Shown here: piece after piece, positions 39,090 through 47,332 of the stretch | How positions within the stretch are numbered: position 1 is the first letter of the stretch | Layout of the letters: each line of letters begins with the position of its first letter | Assembly (NCBI RefSeq): GCF_000807255.1 | Contig: NZ_CP009268.1 | Coordinates: 3,812,384 to 3,876,383 of the forward strand | Length of the DNA: 64,000 nucleotides | Direction: 5' to 3' | Source: Clostridium pasteurianum DSM 525 = ATCC 6013 | GTDB lineage: Bacteria; Bacillota; Clostridia; Clostridiales; Clostridiaceae | Notes under the pieces: model-generated | What the model was told of the DNA's origin: nothing | Database searches by the model: none | What the model saw: the letters and a program-made list of their open reading frames with translations, nothing else | Program-made: the position numbers and the translations under genes

Positions 39090-40193
39090 ATGAAAAATTT
39101 TAAAATTTCTATCGTATTGATTATTTGTTTAATCTTTACACTATTAGTTGGATGCAGCAATAATTCTTCAGCTAACAATACTACCGCTGATACAAAACCA
39201 ACTAAACAAACTATTATTGATATGGGAGGTACGAAGGTAGGAATACCTACTAAAATAAATGCCATTGCTGATGGTTGGCCAGCTCATAATGAAGTTTTAG
39301 TTATGCTTGGTCATGGAAACAAAATAGTTGCAACTAATAAAAACACTGCACCTAACGCTATGCCATGGCTTGCTGTAGTAAATCCGCAAATGAATAAAGC
39401 TAGTATAGCCTTTACAAATACAGATGTAAACACTGAGGAATTATTAAAAGCAAAACCTGACATAGCCTTTGTATCTAATAAATCACTTGTATCAAAACCA
39501 ACCGAAAGCGGAATTCCAACTGTATATGTAAACTTTACTGACTTCAATGGTTTAAAAGATTGTTTTAAATTAACTGCAAAAATACTTGGATCAGATGCTG
39601 AGAAAAGATCAAATAATTACATAAAATATTTAGATAGTAAACTGGATTCAATTCAATCTATAACTTCAAAAATTCCTGAAAGTGAAAAACCTAAAGTTTT
39701 GCATGTAATATCACTTAATCCATTAACTATTGACGGTAGCGATACAATAATTGATTCTTGGATAAAAGTTGCTGGTGGTATAAATGCAGCTAGCAGTGTG
39801 AGTGGTAATCAAAAAGTTGTTTCTATAGAACAAGTACTTCAATGGAATCCAGATGTTATCATATTCGGTAGTAATATAGCTAAAACTGTTAGCGAAAGAA
39901 CAACTGCTATTAACAACTTATCAAAAGATTCCACATGGTCAAAAATAAATGCCGTAAAAAACAAAAAATTATACGTAAATCCAAATGGAGCTTTTACTTG
40001 GGATAGATACAGTGCAGAAGAAGCACTACAAATACAGTGGGCAGCAAAGACATTGTACCCAGATAAATTCACTAATATAGATATATCTAAAGAAACAAAA
40101 AGTTTCTATAAAACATTTTTAAATTATAATCTTACTGATGATGAGACTTCTAAAATCATAAACGCTGAACCACCAGTAACCAATGCTAAATAA
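39090..40193 (+). CDS. Lipoprotein substrate-binding protein of the FecCD-type importer
   Basis: 367 residues. The lipoprotein signal has a lipobox LLVGC (Cys22) after a hydrophobic stretch, so it is tethered outside the membrane. It has the TroA-like (class III) fold with two lobes: IVATNKNTAPNAMP in lobe 1, PDIAFVS, a connecting helix near 170-185, and NPDVIIFGSN in lobe 2. The substrate is unknown; iron-chelate, corrinoid or molybdate-type ligands are all possible for this family. Its gene has GGAAGTG upstream and its own terminator. Confidence 0.9.
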   Translation: MKNFKISIVLIICLIFTLLVGCSNNSSANNTTADTKPTKQTIIDMGGTKVGIPTKINAIADGWPAHNEVLVMLGHGNKIVATNKNTAPNAMPWLAVVNPQMNKASIAFTNTDVNTEELLKAKPDIAFVSNKSLVSKPTESGIPTVYVNFTDFNGLKDCFKLTAKILGSDAEKRSNNYIKYLDSKLDSIQSITSKIPESEKPKVLHVISLNPLTIDGSDTIIDSWIKVAGGINAASSVSGNQKVVSIEQVLQWNPDVIIFGSNIAKTVSERTTAINNLSKDSTWSKINAVKNKKLYVNPNGAFTWDRYSAEEALQIQWAAKTLYPDKFTNIDISKETKSFYKTFLNYNLTDDETSKIINAEPPVTNAK

Positions 40194-40220
40194 GATTATA
40201 TAAAAGATCATAAATATTTT

Positions 40221-40256
40221 AGCTGTTGATATATTGTATATGTCAACAGCTTTTTA
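40221..40256 (+). terminator. Terminator of the metal-chelate importer operon
   Basis: AGCTGTTGA pairs with TCAACAGCT, followed by TTTTT. Confidence 0.85.
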
Positions 40257-40284
40257 AATTACAAATTTTATACAAAATAATTTA

Positions 40285-40306
40285 GCCCCATGCTTTCACA
40301 TGAGGC
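40285..40306 (-). terminator. Terminator of pyc
   Basis: On the minus strand GCCTCATG pairs with CATGGGGC (one mismatch), followed by a T-containing AT run, 24 bp past the pyc stop. Confidence 0.6.
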
Positions 40307-40329
40307 CAATAAAAATTTAATAAAATATT

Positions 40330-43300
40330 TTACTTCAACTCAATTAATAACTCTCCAGCTTTAACCTGCTGTCCTTCCGTTACATTTATTGATTTTACAG
40401 TACCTGAAACCGCAGCAGAAACTCTAGTTTCCATTTTCATAGCTTCTACAATCATTAATGGCTGATTTTCCTTTACTTCTTCCCCTTCTGAAACTAATAT
40501 TTTTAAAATAGTTCCAGGAATTGGTGCACCAACCTCTAATTGATTTGATTCGTCTGCCATTTTTGTAGAGAGTGTTTCAACTGAGGTTTTACTATTTTTA
40601 TCCTTAATCTTAATTTCTCTACGATTTCCATCTATCTCAAAAACAAGTCTCTTGTTTCCTTCAACATCTGTTTTGCCAATCTCCTGAAGTTTTATCATGT
40701 AAACTTTACCGTTAGATACCTCTACTTCACAAGTTTCTCCTTCGCTGATTCCATGGAAATAAACATCGCTTCCTATTCTGCTTAAATCACCAAATTCTTT
40801 AATGTATTTTAAATAGTCTTCAAATACATCTGGGTATAAGGCATAGCTGAGAGCATCCTTTTTATTAGGAGCAATATCGTATTTATCCTGTAGATAGTGA
40901 TCTATTTTATCAAAGTCTTCAGCAGGAAGCAATTCTCCTGGTCTACAGGTAATAGGCTCTTCTCCTTTTAATACTAATTTTTGCAGCTTTTCTGGGAAAG
41001 ATTCCATAGGCTGACCCATCATGCCTTTAAAATAAGCTACCACAGAATCCGGGAATGCCATATTAGCAGCTTTTTCATATATATTTTCTGGAGTGAGTCC
41101 ATTTTGAACCATAAATATAGCAAAATCTCCTACCATTTTTGAAGATGGTGTTACCTTTACAATATCTCCAAGCATGTCATTTACTATTTTGTACGTTCCC
41201 TTAATTTCATTAAACTTATGTCCAAGTCCAAAACTTTCTACCTGAGGTTTTAAATTAGAATACTGGCCTCCTGGAATCTCATATTCATATATCTCAGCAG
41301 AACCAGATTTAAGTTCAGATTCAAACTTGTAATAAACTGGTCTTACTGCTGCCCAGTAATCCGAAACCTCTTGTATGCCTTTTAGATCTATCCCAGTATC
41401 TCTTCTTGTATTTTTTAAGGCTGCGGTAACTGAGTTTAATGCAGGCTGACTTGTAAGTCCTGACATACTGTTAAAGGCTGTATCTACAATATCTACTCCT
41501 GCTTCTGCCGCCATTATAACTGTAGCTACTCCATTACCTGTAGTGTCATGAGTATGAAGATGTATAGGCATTCCTATCTCCTGCTTTAATGCACCAATCA
41601 ACTTATAGGCAGCATGAGGCTTAAGCAGAGCGGACATATCCTTAATTCCTAAAATATGTGCTCCTGTTTTTTCAATTTCCTTTGCCAGTTTTATATAGTA
41701 ATCTAAATTATACTTTGTCTTCTTATCATTTAAAATGTCTCCAGTGTAACAGATACAAGCTTCAGCTACTTTACCACTCTTTAACACTTCATCAATGGAT
41801 ACTTCCATTCCCTTTAGCCAGTTTAGTGAATCAAAAATTCTGAATACATCTATACCGCTGTTTGCAGATTCTCTTATAAATTCACGGATTACATTATCCG
41901 GATAATTTTTATAACCTACTGCGTTAGCTCCACGTATAAGCATTTGGAAAAGTACATTAGGTATCTTCTTTCTAAGCTGCGCAAGTCTTTCCCAAGGAGA
42001 CTCCTTTAGGAATCTATAAGCTGTATCAAAGGTAGCTCCTCCCCACATCTCTAATGAAAAGAAATCTTTTCCATAAACAGATGTAGCCTCTGCTATCTTC
42101 AGCATGTCTCTTGTTCTAACTCTAGTGGCCATTAAAGACTGATTAGCATCTCTCATAGTAGTATCTGTTAAAAGCAATTTGTTTTGTTCTTTAACCCAAG
42201 CTACAAGACCTTCTGGTCCTTTAGTATCTAAAATATGTTTTGTTCCACTTAAATCAGAAGGAATTTCTACTTTAGGAATTACCGGCACATCATATTCCCT
42301 TTTAATTCCCTTAGTTTCATTGACTACTTTCTCTCCAATAAATTTTAATAGTCTGCTTTCATCATCTGCATGTGGTTCAATATTTATTAATTCTGGATTT
42401 TCATCAATAAATCCTGTATCACATTCTCCCTTTAAGAAAGTAGGGTGATTTAACACATTAATTAAAAATCCTATATTAGTCTTTACTCCACTTATGTTAG
42501 TTTCTTTTATTGCTCTAATAGCCTTTCTTACACAATCCTTAAAAGTTCTTGACCAAGATATATTTTTTACTAGAAGACTATCGTAATAAGGACTTATTAC
42601 TGCTCCAGCAAAACCATTGCCGCCATCTAATCTTATACCAAAACCAGAACTGGTTCTGTATACTTCTATTTTACCAGTGTCCGGAGCAAAACTATGAGAA
42701 GGATCTTCTGTAGTTATTCTGCACTGTATAGAATATCCTCTTGTCTTTATATCATCCTGAGAATTTATACCTATTTCATCTGAGTCCAATTTATATCCTT
42801 CAGCAATTAAAATTTGACTTTGTACAATGTCTATTCCTGTTACCATTTCCGTTATAGTATGTTCAACTTGAACTCTTGGATTCATTTCTATAAAATAATG
42901 ATTTCCATTCGCATCCACAAGAAATTCTAGCGTTCCTGCACTTCTATACTTTACAAGTCTTGCTATTTTTAAAGCATCTTCACAAATTTTATTTCTCTTT
43001 TCCTGTGAAAGTGACAATGAAGGTGTAAACTCAATAACTTTTTGATGTCTTCGTTGTATAGAACAATCTCTTTCATGTAAATGAACAATATTTCCATATT
43101 TATCTCCTAAAACCTGTACTTCTATATGCTTTGGCTTTTCAAGATATTTTTCCATGAACATAATATCTATACCAAAAGCTTTTTTAGCTTCGCTTTTTGC
43201 GCTCATAAAAGCATCTGGCAGTTCTTCTTCATTTCTAACAATTCTCATACCTCTTCCACCGCCGCCGGCAGCAGCTTTCAGCATAATTGGATATCCACAC

Positions 43301-43758
43301 TCTTTTGCAAGTCGCTTTGCCTGTTCTACTGTCTTTATATCATCTTCATAACCAGGTATAGTTGGAACTCCAACTTCCTTTGCAGCTATTTTAGATTTAA
43401 TTTTATCTCCCAATCTGTCCATCATCTCTGCCGTGGGACCAATAAATTCTATACCTGCTTCAGCACATTTTCTTGCAAATTCAGCATTTTCCGATAAAAA
43501 ACCATATCCTGGATGAATAGCATCTACTCCCTTTTTAAGTGCCAGTTCGATAATTTCTTCAATGTTTAAATAGGCCTCAACAGGACTTTTATTTTCCCCT
43601 ATTAAATAAGCCTCATCTGCTTTTGTTCTAAATAAAGCGTATTTATCCTCATTAGAATAGATTGCAACAGTACGTATTCCAAGTTCTTTACAAGCCCTAA
43701 AAATTCTTATTGCAATTTCGCCTCTGTTAGCAACCAATACTCTTTTAAATTCTTTCAT
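40330..43758 (-). CDS. pyc: Pyruvate carboxylase
   Basis: Biotin enzyme making oxaloacetate from pyruvate, bicarbonate and ATP; the anaplerotic step for amino acids. 1142 residues in one chain. The biotin carboxylase domain (about 1-455) has the Gly-rich ATP loop KAAAGGGGRGMRIV and FIEMNPRVQVEHTITE. The carboxyltransferase domain (about 530-800) has TTMRDANQSL and ILGIKDMSALLKP. The C-terminal biotinyl domain (about 1070-1142) has the biotinylated Lys in VEAMKMET. AGGAGG precedes the ATG. It has its own promoter, divergent from a large RNA gene. Confidence 0.98.
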   Translation of the reverse strand: MKEFKRVLVANRGEIAIRIFRACKELGIRTVAIYSNEDKYALFRTKADEAYLIGENKSPVEAYLNIEEIIELALKKGVDAIHPGYGFLSENAEFARKCAEAGIEFIGPTAEMMDRLGDKIKSKIAAKEVGVPTIPGYEDDIKTVEQAKRLAKECGYPIMLKAAAGGGGRGMRIVRNEEELPDAFMSAKSEAKKAFGIDIMFMEKYLEKPKHIEVQVLGDKYGNIVHLHERDCSIQRRHQKVIEFTPSLSLSQEKRNKICEDALKIARLVKYRSAGTLEFLVDANGNHYFIEMNPRVQVEHTITEMVTGIDIVQSQILIAEGYKLDSDEIGINSQDDIKTRGYSIQCRITTEDPSHSFAPDTGKIEVYRTSSGFGIRLDGGNGFAGAVISPYYDSLLVKNISWSRTFKDCVRKAIRAIKETNISGVKTNIGFLINVLNHPTFLKGECDTGFIDENPELINIEPHADDESRLLKFIGEKVVNETKGIKREYDVPVIPKVEIPSDLSGTKHILDTKGPEGLVAWVKEQNKLLLTDTTMRDANQSLMATRVRTRDMLKIAEATSVYGKDFFSLEMWGGATFDTAYRFLKESPWERLAQLRKKIPNVLFQMLIRGANAVGYKNYPDNVIREFIRESANSGIDVFRIFDSLNWLKGMEVSIDEVLKSGKVAEACICYTGDILNDKKTKYNLDYYIKLAKEIEKTGAHILGIKDMSALLKPHAAYKLIGALKQEIGMPIHLHTHDTTGNGVATVIMAAEAGVDIVDTAFNSMSGLTSQPALNSVTAALKNTRRDTGIDLKGIQEVSDYWAAVRPVYYKFESELKSGSAEIYEYEIPGGQYSNLKPQVESFGLGHKFNEIKGTYKIVNDMLGDIVKVTPSSKMVGDFAIFMVQNGLTPENIYEKAANMAFPDSVVAYFKGMMGQPMESFPEKLQKLVLKGEEPITCRPGELLPAEDFDKIDHYLQDKYDIAPNKKDALSYALYPDVFEDYLKYIKEFGDLSRIGSDVYFHGISEGETCEVEVSNGKVYMIKLQEIGKTDVEGNKRLVFEIDGNRREIKIKDKNSKTSVETLSTKMADESNQLEVGAPIPGTILKILVSEGEEVKENQPLMIVEAMKMETRVSAAVSGTVKSINVTEGQQVKAGELLIELK

Positions 43759-43818
43759 TTTAATCCTCCTAGGTTATCTACAGTATCATATAAAAAAGCT
43801 CATTTATTCCTACTAAAT

Positions 43819-43847
43819 AGAATAACTTTTTTTTTAATAAAATGCAA
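43819..43847 (-). promoter_or_regulatory. Candidate sigma-A promoter of pyc
   Basis: On the minus strand TTGCAT (43842-43847), 17-bp spacer, TATTCT (43819-43824). It is 61 bp before the pyc ATG and divergent from the ncRNA promoter about 60 bp away. Confidence 0.6.
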
Positions 43848-43905
43848 TATTCAAAACACCTAAAATTCATATTAAATATTTTTTTTAAATTTTTTGAATA
43901 TTCAA

Positions 43906-44351
43906 TTGATTTTTGTAAATACTAATGTTATACTGTAAACAAGAAGAAAATAAAAAATCTTCTTGCAGAACCTAACTCATAAATCAAAAGATTAATATCA
44001 AAAAATTTTTTATAGTTATTATTTTATAGAAAGTGCAGGGTACAAATGCTATTATTTGACTGAAGCACAAGTATATAAATGAATAACTATAAATTTAACC
44101 TTATTGTTATTTAGGTTAAATTAACCTCTTTACCCTCCGAAACTTAATATAATCTAAACATTAATTAGGAATGCCTCCTCTTCCTAACTAATAGTGTAAA
44201 AATTTATAGTACCAAAAGTATTGTAAAAATAAATTATAGAAAAGGGTGATTAAAATACAAAGTGAAGAACCAGGCTGTTTAAATGAGTTAGGTTTTGCTT
44301 AACCACCAATTAGTAATATGTACAAGCTAATTGGTGGTTATTATTTTTTAT
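43906..44351 (+). ncRNA. Unassigned ~410-nt structured RNA with promoter and terminator
   Basis: Promoter TTGATT (43906-43911), 17-bp spacer, TATACT (43929-43934); start expected near 43941. Helices seen: AAGAAGA/TCTTCTT (43941-43964); closing helix of 16 pairs, 43965-43980 with 44283-44298 (one GU); 12-bp arm 44009-44020 with 44082-44093; 9-bp arm 44092-44100 with 44114-44122; 7-pair arm 44130-44136 with 44243-44249; and hairpin 44160-44171 with 44181-44192, whose loop is TGCCTCCTC. The terminator has 13 perfect pairs (44301-44313 with 44327-44339) and a T tract. No ORF of note lies inside. It does not match tmRNA, RNase P, SRP or 6S as I know them. The C-rich loop suggests pairing with Shine-Dalgarno sequences. 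Confidence 0.7.
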
Positions 44352-44392
44352 TTTAGCAATTTTCTTTAGTAATTTTCATAACTTCTTCTAAA

Positions 44393-44668
44393 TCATTTTG
44401 AATAAATAATTATCTCCCCTTTATTCTTGCCTTTATCAATAAGCTTTAATTTTTCAGTTCTATTTAGATGTTTTATGTAATATTCTCTTTTGGTAGCCTC
44501 GCTTTTTGTTTCAAAAGCTTCAAAATATACAATTGCCACCGGAAGTCTTCCCCTTGTATATTTTGCTCCTTTTCCACTATTATGAACTTTTAATCTGTTT
44601 TTTAAGTCATTTGTATATCCAGTGTACAGTGTTCCATCACTGCATTTTAAAATGTAAATGTAATTCAT
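44393..44668 (-). CDS. GIY-YIG domain protein (UPF0213/YhbQ-like)
   Basis: 91 residues, a single GIY-YIG nuclease-fold domain. YIYILKCSDGTLYTGYTNDLKNR (about 3-25) holds the GIY and YIG counterparts, and the catalytic-type Arg and Glu lie in KYTRGRLPVAIVYFE. These small proteins are widespread and their role is unsettled; nuclease or DNA-repair roles have been proposed. AGAGGGA precedes the ATG. It stands alone. Confidence 0.88.
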   Translation of the reverse strand: MNYIYILKCSDGTLYTGYTNDLKNRLKVHNSGKGAKYTRGRLPVAIVYFEAFETKSEATKREYYIKHLNRTEKLKLIDKGKNKGEIIIYSK

Positions 44669-44926
44669 TTATATCCCTCTTAAATGTTTTTTATATTCAT
44701 TTTACCATTATTTCATATTTATAATTAGAAAATAGATTCTTTTTACAATATTATAAATATACAAAATACCTTTATTGGTTGGAAGCTAAAATCTCCAAAT
44801 TAGATCTTAGTTTAATTAAAAATTATAAGTTAATAGTAAAAGTATAATCCACACTATAAATAATCTCATAATTATTGTATAATTAAATTCGTATAAATTT
44901 TATTGCAATATAAGGATGTGATAATT

Positions 44927-45616
44927 TTGCAGAACTCTCTAGAAATACTAAAAAATATACCTATATTTTCTCATCTTTCTGAGGAAGTCTTACAAAAAAT
45001 AATTGAACTGCAAAATATAAAAAAATACAAAAAAGGTGAAATAATTTTTTATGAAGGAGATAAGGGAGAAGCCTTTTTCTTTGTTAAGTCCGGAAAAGTT
45101 AAAATCTATAAAACCTCTTTTGACGGCAGGGATATTACTTTAAATATACTAGGTGAAGGCTCAATTTTTGCAGAAGTTACTCTATTTAACGATATTAACT
45201 ATCCTGCCACTGTAGAAGTGCTGGAAAACAGTGAAATAGGAATGATTTTAAATAAAGATATTGAAAAAATGATTTTAAACAATACTATACTAGCCTTACA
45301 GATAATCAAAGTTCTTACTAAAAGACTCTATCGTTCTCAAAAGACTCTCAAAGAAATGGCTTTTAGTGACACCTATAACAGAATATCCAGAACCTTACTG
45401 GATTTATGCGAAAGACATGGTAAAGAGACTGAACTTGGAATTGAGATTGATATAAACATAACAAGGCAGGATATAGCAAATATGGTTGGCACCTCTCGTG
45501 AAACTGTGAGCAGAATCATAAGCGAGCTTAAAAAAGAAAATATCTTAGATACCTACTCTAAAAAAATTATAATCATTGACAAAAGCAAATTGAGAGAATG
45601 CATCGATGAATTTTAA
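44927..45616 (+). CDS. Crp/Fnr-family transcription regulator (HcpR-like by context)
   Basis: 229 residues from TTG at 44927 (AAGGATGTG upstream); a frame extension to 44903 lacks a site. A cyclic-nucleotide-binding-like beta-roll (about 15-110, with GDKGEAFFFVKSGKVKIY) is followed by a long dimer helix. The C-terminal HTH has TRQDIANMVGTSRETVSRIISELKKE (recognition helix TSRETVSRII). No N-terminal Cys cluster for an Fe-S centre is seen, so it is not a classical Fnr. It is the convergent neighbour of hcp, and such regulators (HcpR) govern hcp in many anaerobes. Confidence 0.88.
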   Translation: MQNSLEILKNIPIFSHLSEEVLQKIIELQNIKKYKKGEIIFYEGDKGEAFFFVKSGKVKIYKTSFDGRDITLNILGEGSIFAEVTLFNDINYPATVEVLENSEIGMILNKDIEKMILNNTILALQIIKVLTKRLYRSQKTLKEMAFSDTYNRISRTLLDLCERHGKETELGIEIDINITRQDIANMVGTSRETVSRIISELKKENILDTYSKKIIIIDKSKLRECIDEF

Positions 45617-45676
45617 AATTAGACATTATTAATTTTTCACTATGAGCAGATATTTCTATCCTATTATGTCCATTTT

Positions 45677-45745
45677 AAAAAAATTACACCCCTGAGGTGA
45701 AAAAATTTACAGTTACAGAAAAAACTACACCCCAGGGATGAAGCA
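45677..45745 (-). terminator. Tandem terminators of hcp
   Basis: On the minus strand two similar hairpins follow hcp in a row: CATCC/GGGTG (45728-45740) then T6, and CACC/GGTG (45687-45699) then T7. They look like an internal duplication of one terminator. Confidence 0.7.
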
Positions 45746-45792
45746 AAGAAAATAACCATACAATCCTTATTAGAACTGTACGGTATAAAGTA

Positions 45793-47133
45793 TTATCCCA
45801 TTATTTTATCTAAATCTGCTTTTGCATCTCCGCTTACTAAATTTAAATTAAAGTTATCTTGTAATACCTTTAATACACCAGCAGATATAAATTTAGGTGC
45901 TGAAGGTCCTACATATATATTTTTAACTCCAAGACTGAACAAACCAAGTAGTATAGCTACTGCTTTCTGCTCAAACCATGATAATACAATACTTACTGGA
46001 AGATCATTAACTCCACAGCCAAAAGCTTCTGCCAGTGCCAGTGCAATTTTAACTGTTGAACCAGAATTATTACATTGTCCAAGGTCTATATATCTTGGTA
46101 TATCTGTTCCTGGGACTGTTCCAAAATCTATATCATTAAATCTAAATTTACCACAGGAAGTAGTTAATATTACACATTCCTTTGGAAGTGCCTCAGCTAA
46201 TTCTCTGTAATAATTTCTTCCCTTAGTAGGTGCATCACAACCAGCTATTACGAAAAATCTTTTAATTTTTCCGGCTTTAACAGCTTCAATTATTTCCGGT
46301 GCTATAGATAATACTGTACTATGATGGAATCCAGTAGTCAAAGTTTTATCTGACTGAATATTTGCCTCTGGTAATTCCAAAGCTTTATTTATTAATGGAG
46401 CAAAATCATTATTTTTGATCTTTTCAATTCCTTCAAGTCCTGCTGTACCATAAGTCCAGAATCTATCTGCATAAGTTCCTGTAGTTATTGGCATTAAACA
46501 GTTTGTAGTTCCAAGAATTGCTCCTGGGAATTTTTCAAACAATTGTCTTTGATCATACCATGCTTTACCTACATTGCCTTTTAAATGAGGATATTTCTTA
46601 AGCTCAGGATATCCATGGGCTGGAAGCATTTCTGAATGGGTGTATATGTTTATTCCCTTTCCTTCTGTCTGCTTTAACAATTCTTCTAAAGCATATAAAT
46701 TATGCCCTGTAACTAGTATACAATGGCCTTCAACTTTATCCTGTGTTACTACCGTAGGTACAGGCACCCCTAAATGTGAAGTATGTGCTCCATCCAATAA
46801 ATCCATAACTTTAACTGCTGCTGTACCAACCTTTAATGCCATTCCTATATTTTCTTCTAGACTGAAATTTGAATTTGTAAGTGTTGTATATAATGCTTCA
46901 CTAATTATCTTGTCCACTTCAGGATCTGTTTTCCCAAGCTCTGAAGCATGAGTTCTGTATGCAGATACTCCCTTTAGACCAAATATTATTGTGTCCTGAA
47001 GACTTGCTATTTCAGGATTTTTACCGCAAACACCAAACTTTGTGCATCCACCAACTGGAGTTTGTTCACACTGATAGCAGAACATAGGATTGCATGAATT
47101 TTTCTTTTCATCTTTTTTAAATATATTAATCAT
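45793..47133 (-). CDS. hcp: Hybrid-cluster protein / hydroxylamine reductase, short form
   Basis: 446 residues. Iron-sulfur enzyme linked to NO and hydroxylamine (and S-nitrosothiol) stress in anaerobes. The N-terminal cluster motif is CYQCEQTPVGGCTKFGVCG (CxxC-x7-C-x5-C, about 19-36). Hybrid-cluster ligands appear in GHNLYALEEL, TNCLMP, AGCDAPTKGR, TTSCGKFRFN and LGQCNNSG. About 100 residues are absent between the first cluster and the core compared with the usual 540-550, the pattern of class III Hcp proteins. AGGAGAG precedes the ATG. A palindromic operator lies 77 bp upstream. Confidence 0.95.
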   Translation of the reverse strand: MINIFKKDEKKNSCNPMFCYQCEQTPVGGCTKFGVCGKNPEIASLQDTIIFGLKGVSAYRTHASELGKTDPEVDKIISEALYTTLTNSNFSLEENIGMALKVGTAAVKVMDLLDGAHTSHLGVPVPTVVTQDKVEGHCILVTGHNLYALEELLKQTEGKGINIYTHSEMLPAHGYPELKKYPHLKGNVGKAWYDQRQLFEKFPGAILGTTNCLMPITTGTYADRFWTYGTAGLEGIEKIKNNDFAPLINKALELPEANIQSDKTLTTGFHHSTVLSIAPEIIEAVKAGKIKRFFVIAGCDAPTKGRNYYRELAEALPKECVILTTSCGKFRFNDIDFGTVPGTDIPRYIDLGQCNNSGSTVKIALALAEAFGCGVNDLPVSIVLSWFEQKAVAILLGLFSLGVKNIYVGPSAPKFISAGVLKVLQDNFNLNLVSGDAKADLDKIMG

Positions 47134-47181
47134 TTTTATCTCTCCTCTTTTTTAAAACTTATTCATTAACTCTATGTCTGT

Positions 47182-47223
47182 ATTTTATTACAATTAATTA
47201 AAGTATTCAGTGATATATATCAC
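47182..47223 (-). promoter_or_regulatory. Crp/Fnr-type operator and candidate promoter of hcp
   Basis: GTGATATATATCAC (47210-47223) is a perfect 14-bp palindrome with GTGA-N6-TCAC half-sites, the Crp/Fnr spacing. On the minus strand a TAAAAT -10-like box (47182-47187) lies so that the operator centre falls about 41 bp before the predicted start, the class II activator position. This suits control by the neighbouring Crp/Fnr-type regulator. Confidence 0.6.
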
Positions 47224-47255
47224 ACTAATAAAAATTTATAATATAATAATCACAA

Positions 47256-47286
47256 AAACCGTATGCAAACTTTACACATACGGTTT
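47256..47286 (-). terminator. Terminator of the PAP2 gene
   Basis: AAACCGTATG pairs perfectly with CATACGGTTT, followed on the minus strand by T5. Confidence 0.85.
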
Positions 47287-47332
47287 CTTTACATAATTAA
47301 TATGTGGTTCGTTATATTTAATAAACTATAGT

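Noticed and set aside
43906-44351. The large RNA as tmRNA, 6S, SRP or RNase P RNA
   Set aside because: No ANDNxALAA-type tag or CCA end, no 6S-type central bubble, no GGAGGTAGC-type SRP domain and no RNase P GAGGAAAGTCC-type core could be found.
44353-44410. Frame downstream of the GIY-YIG gene reading QNDLEEVMKITKENC then stop
   Set aside because: Coding-like but only about 18 codons, with a stop just before it and no recognisable family; too little to call a gene remnant.
45677-45745. Repeated ACACCCC motif that at first looks like a CRISPR-like or regulator-site repeat
   Set aside because: Only two copies, and each forms a hairpin followed by T residues in the hcp direction, so they are better explained as tandem terminators.
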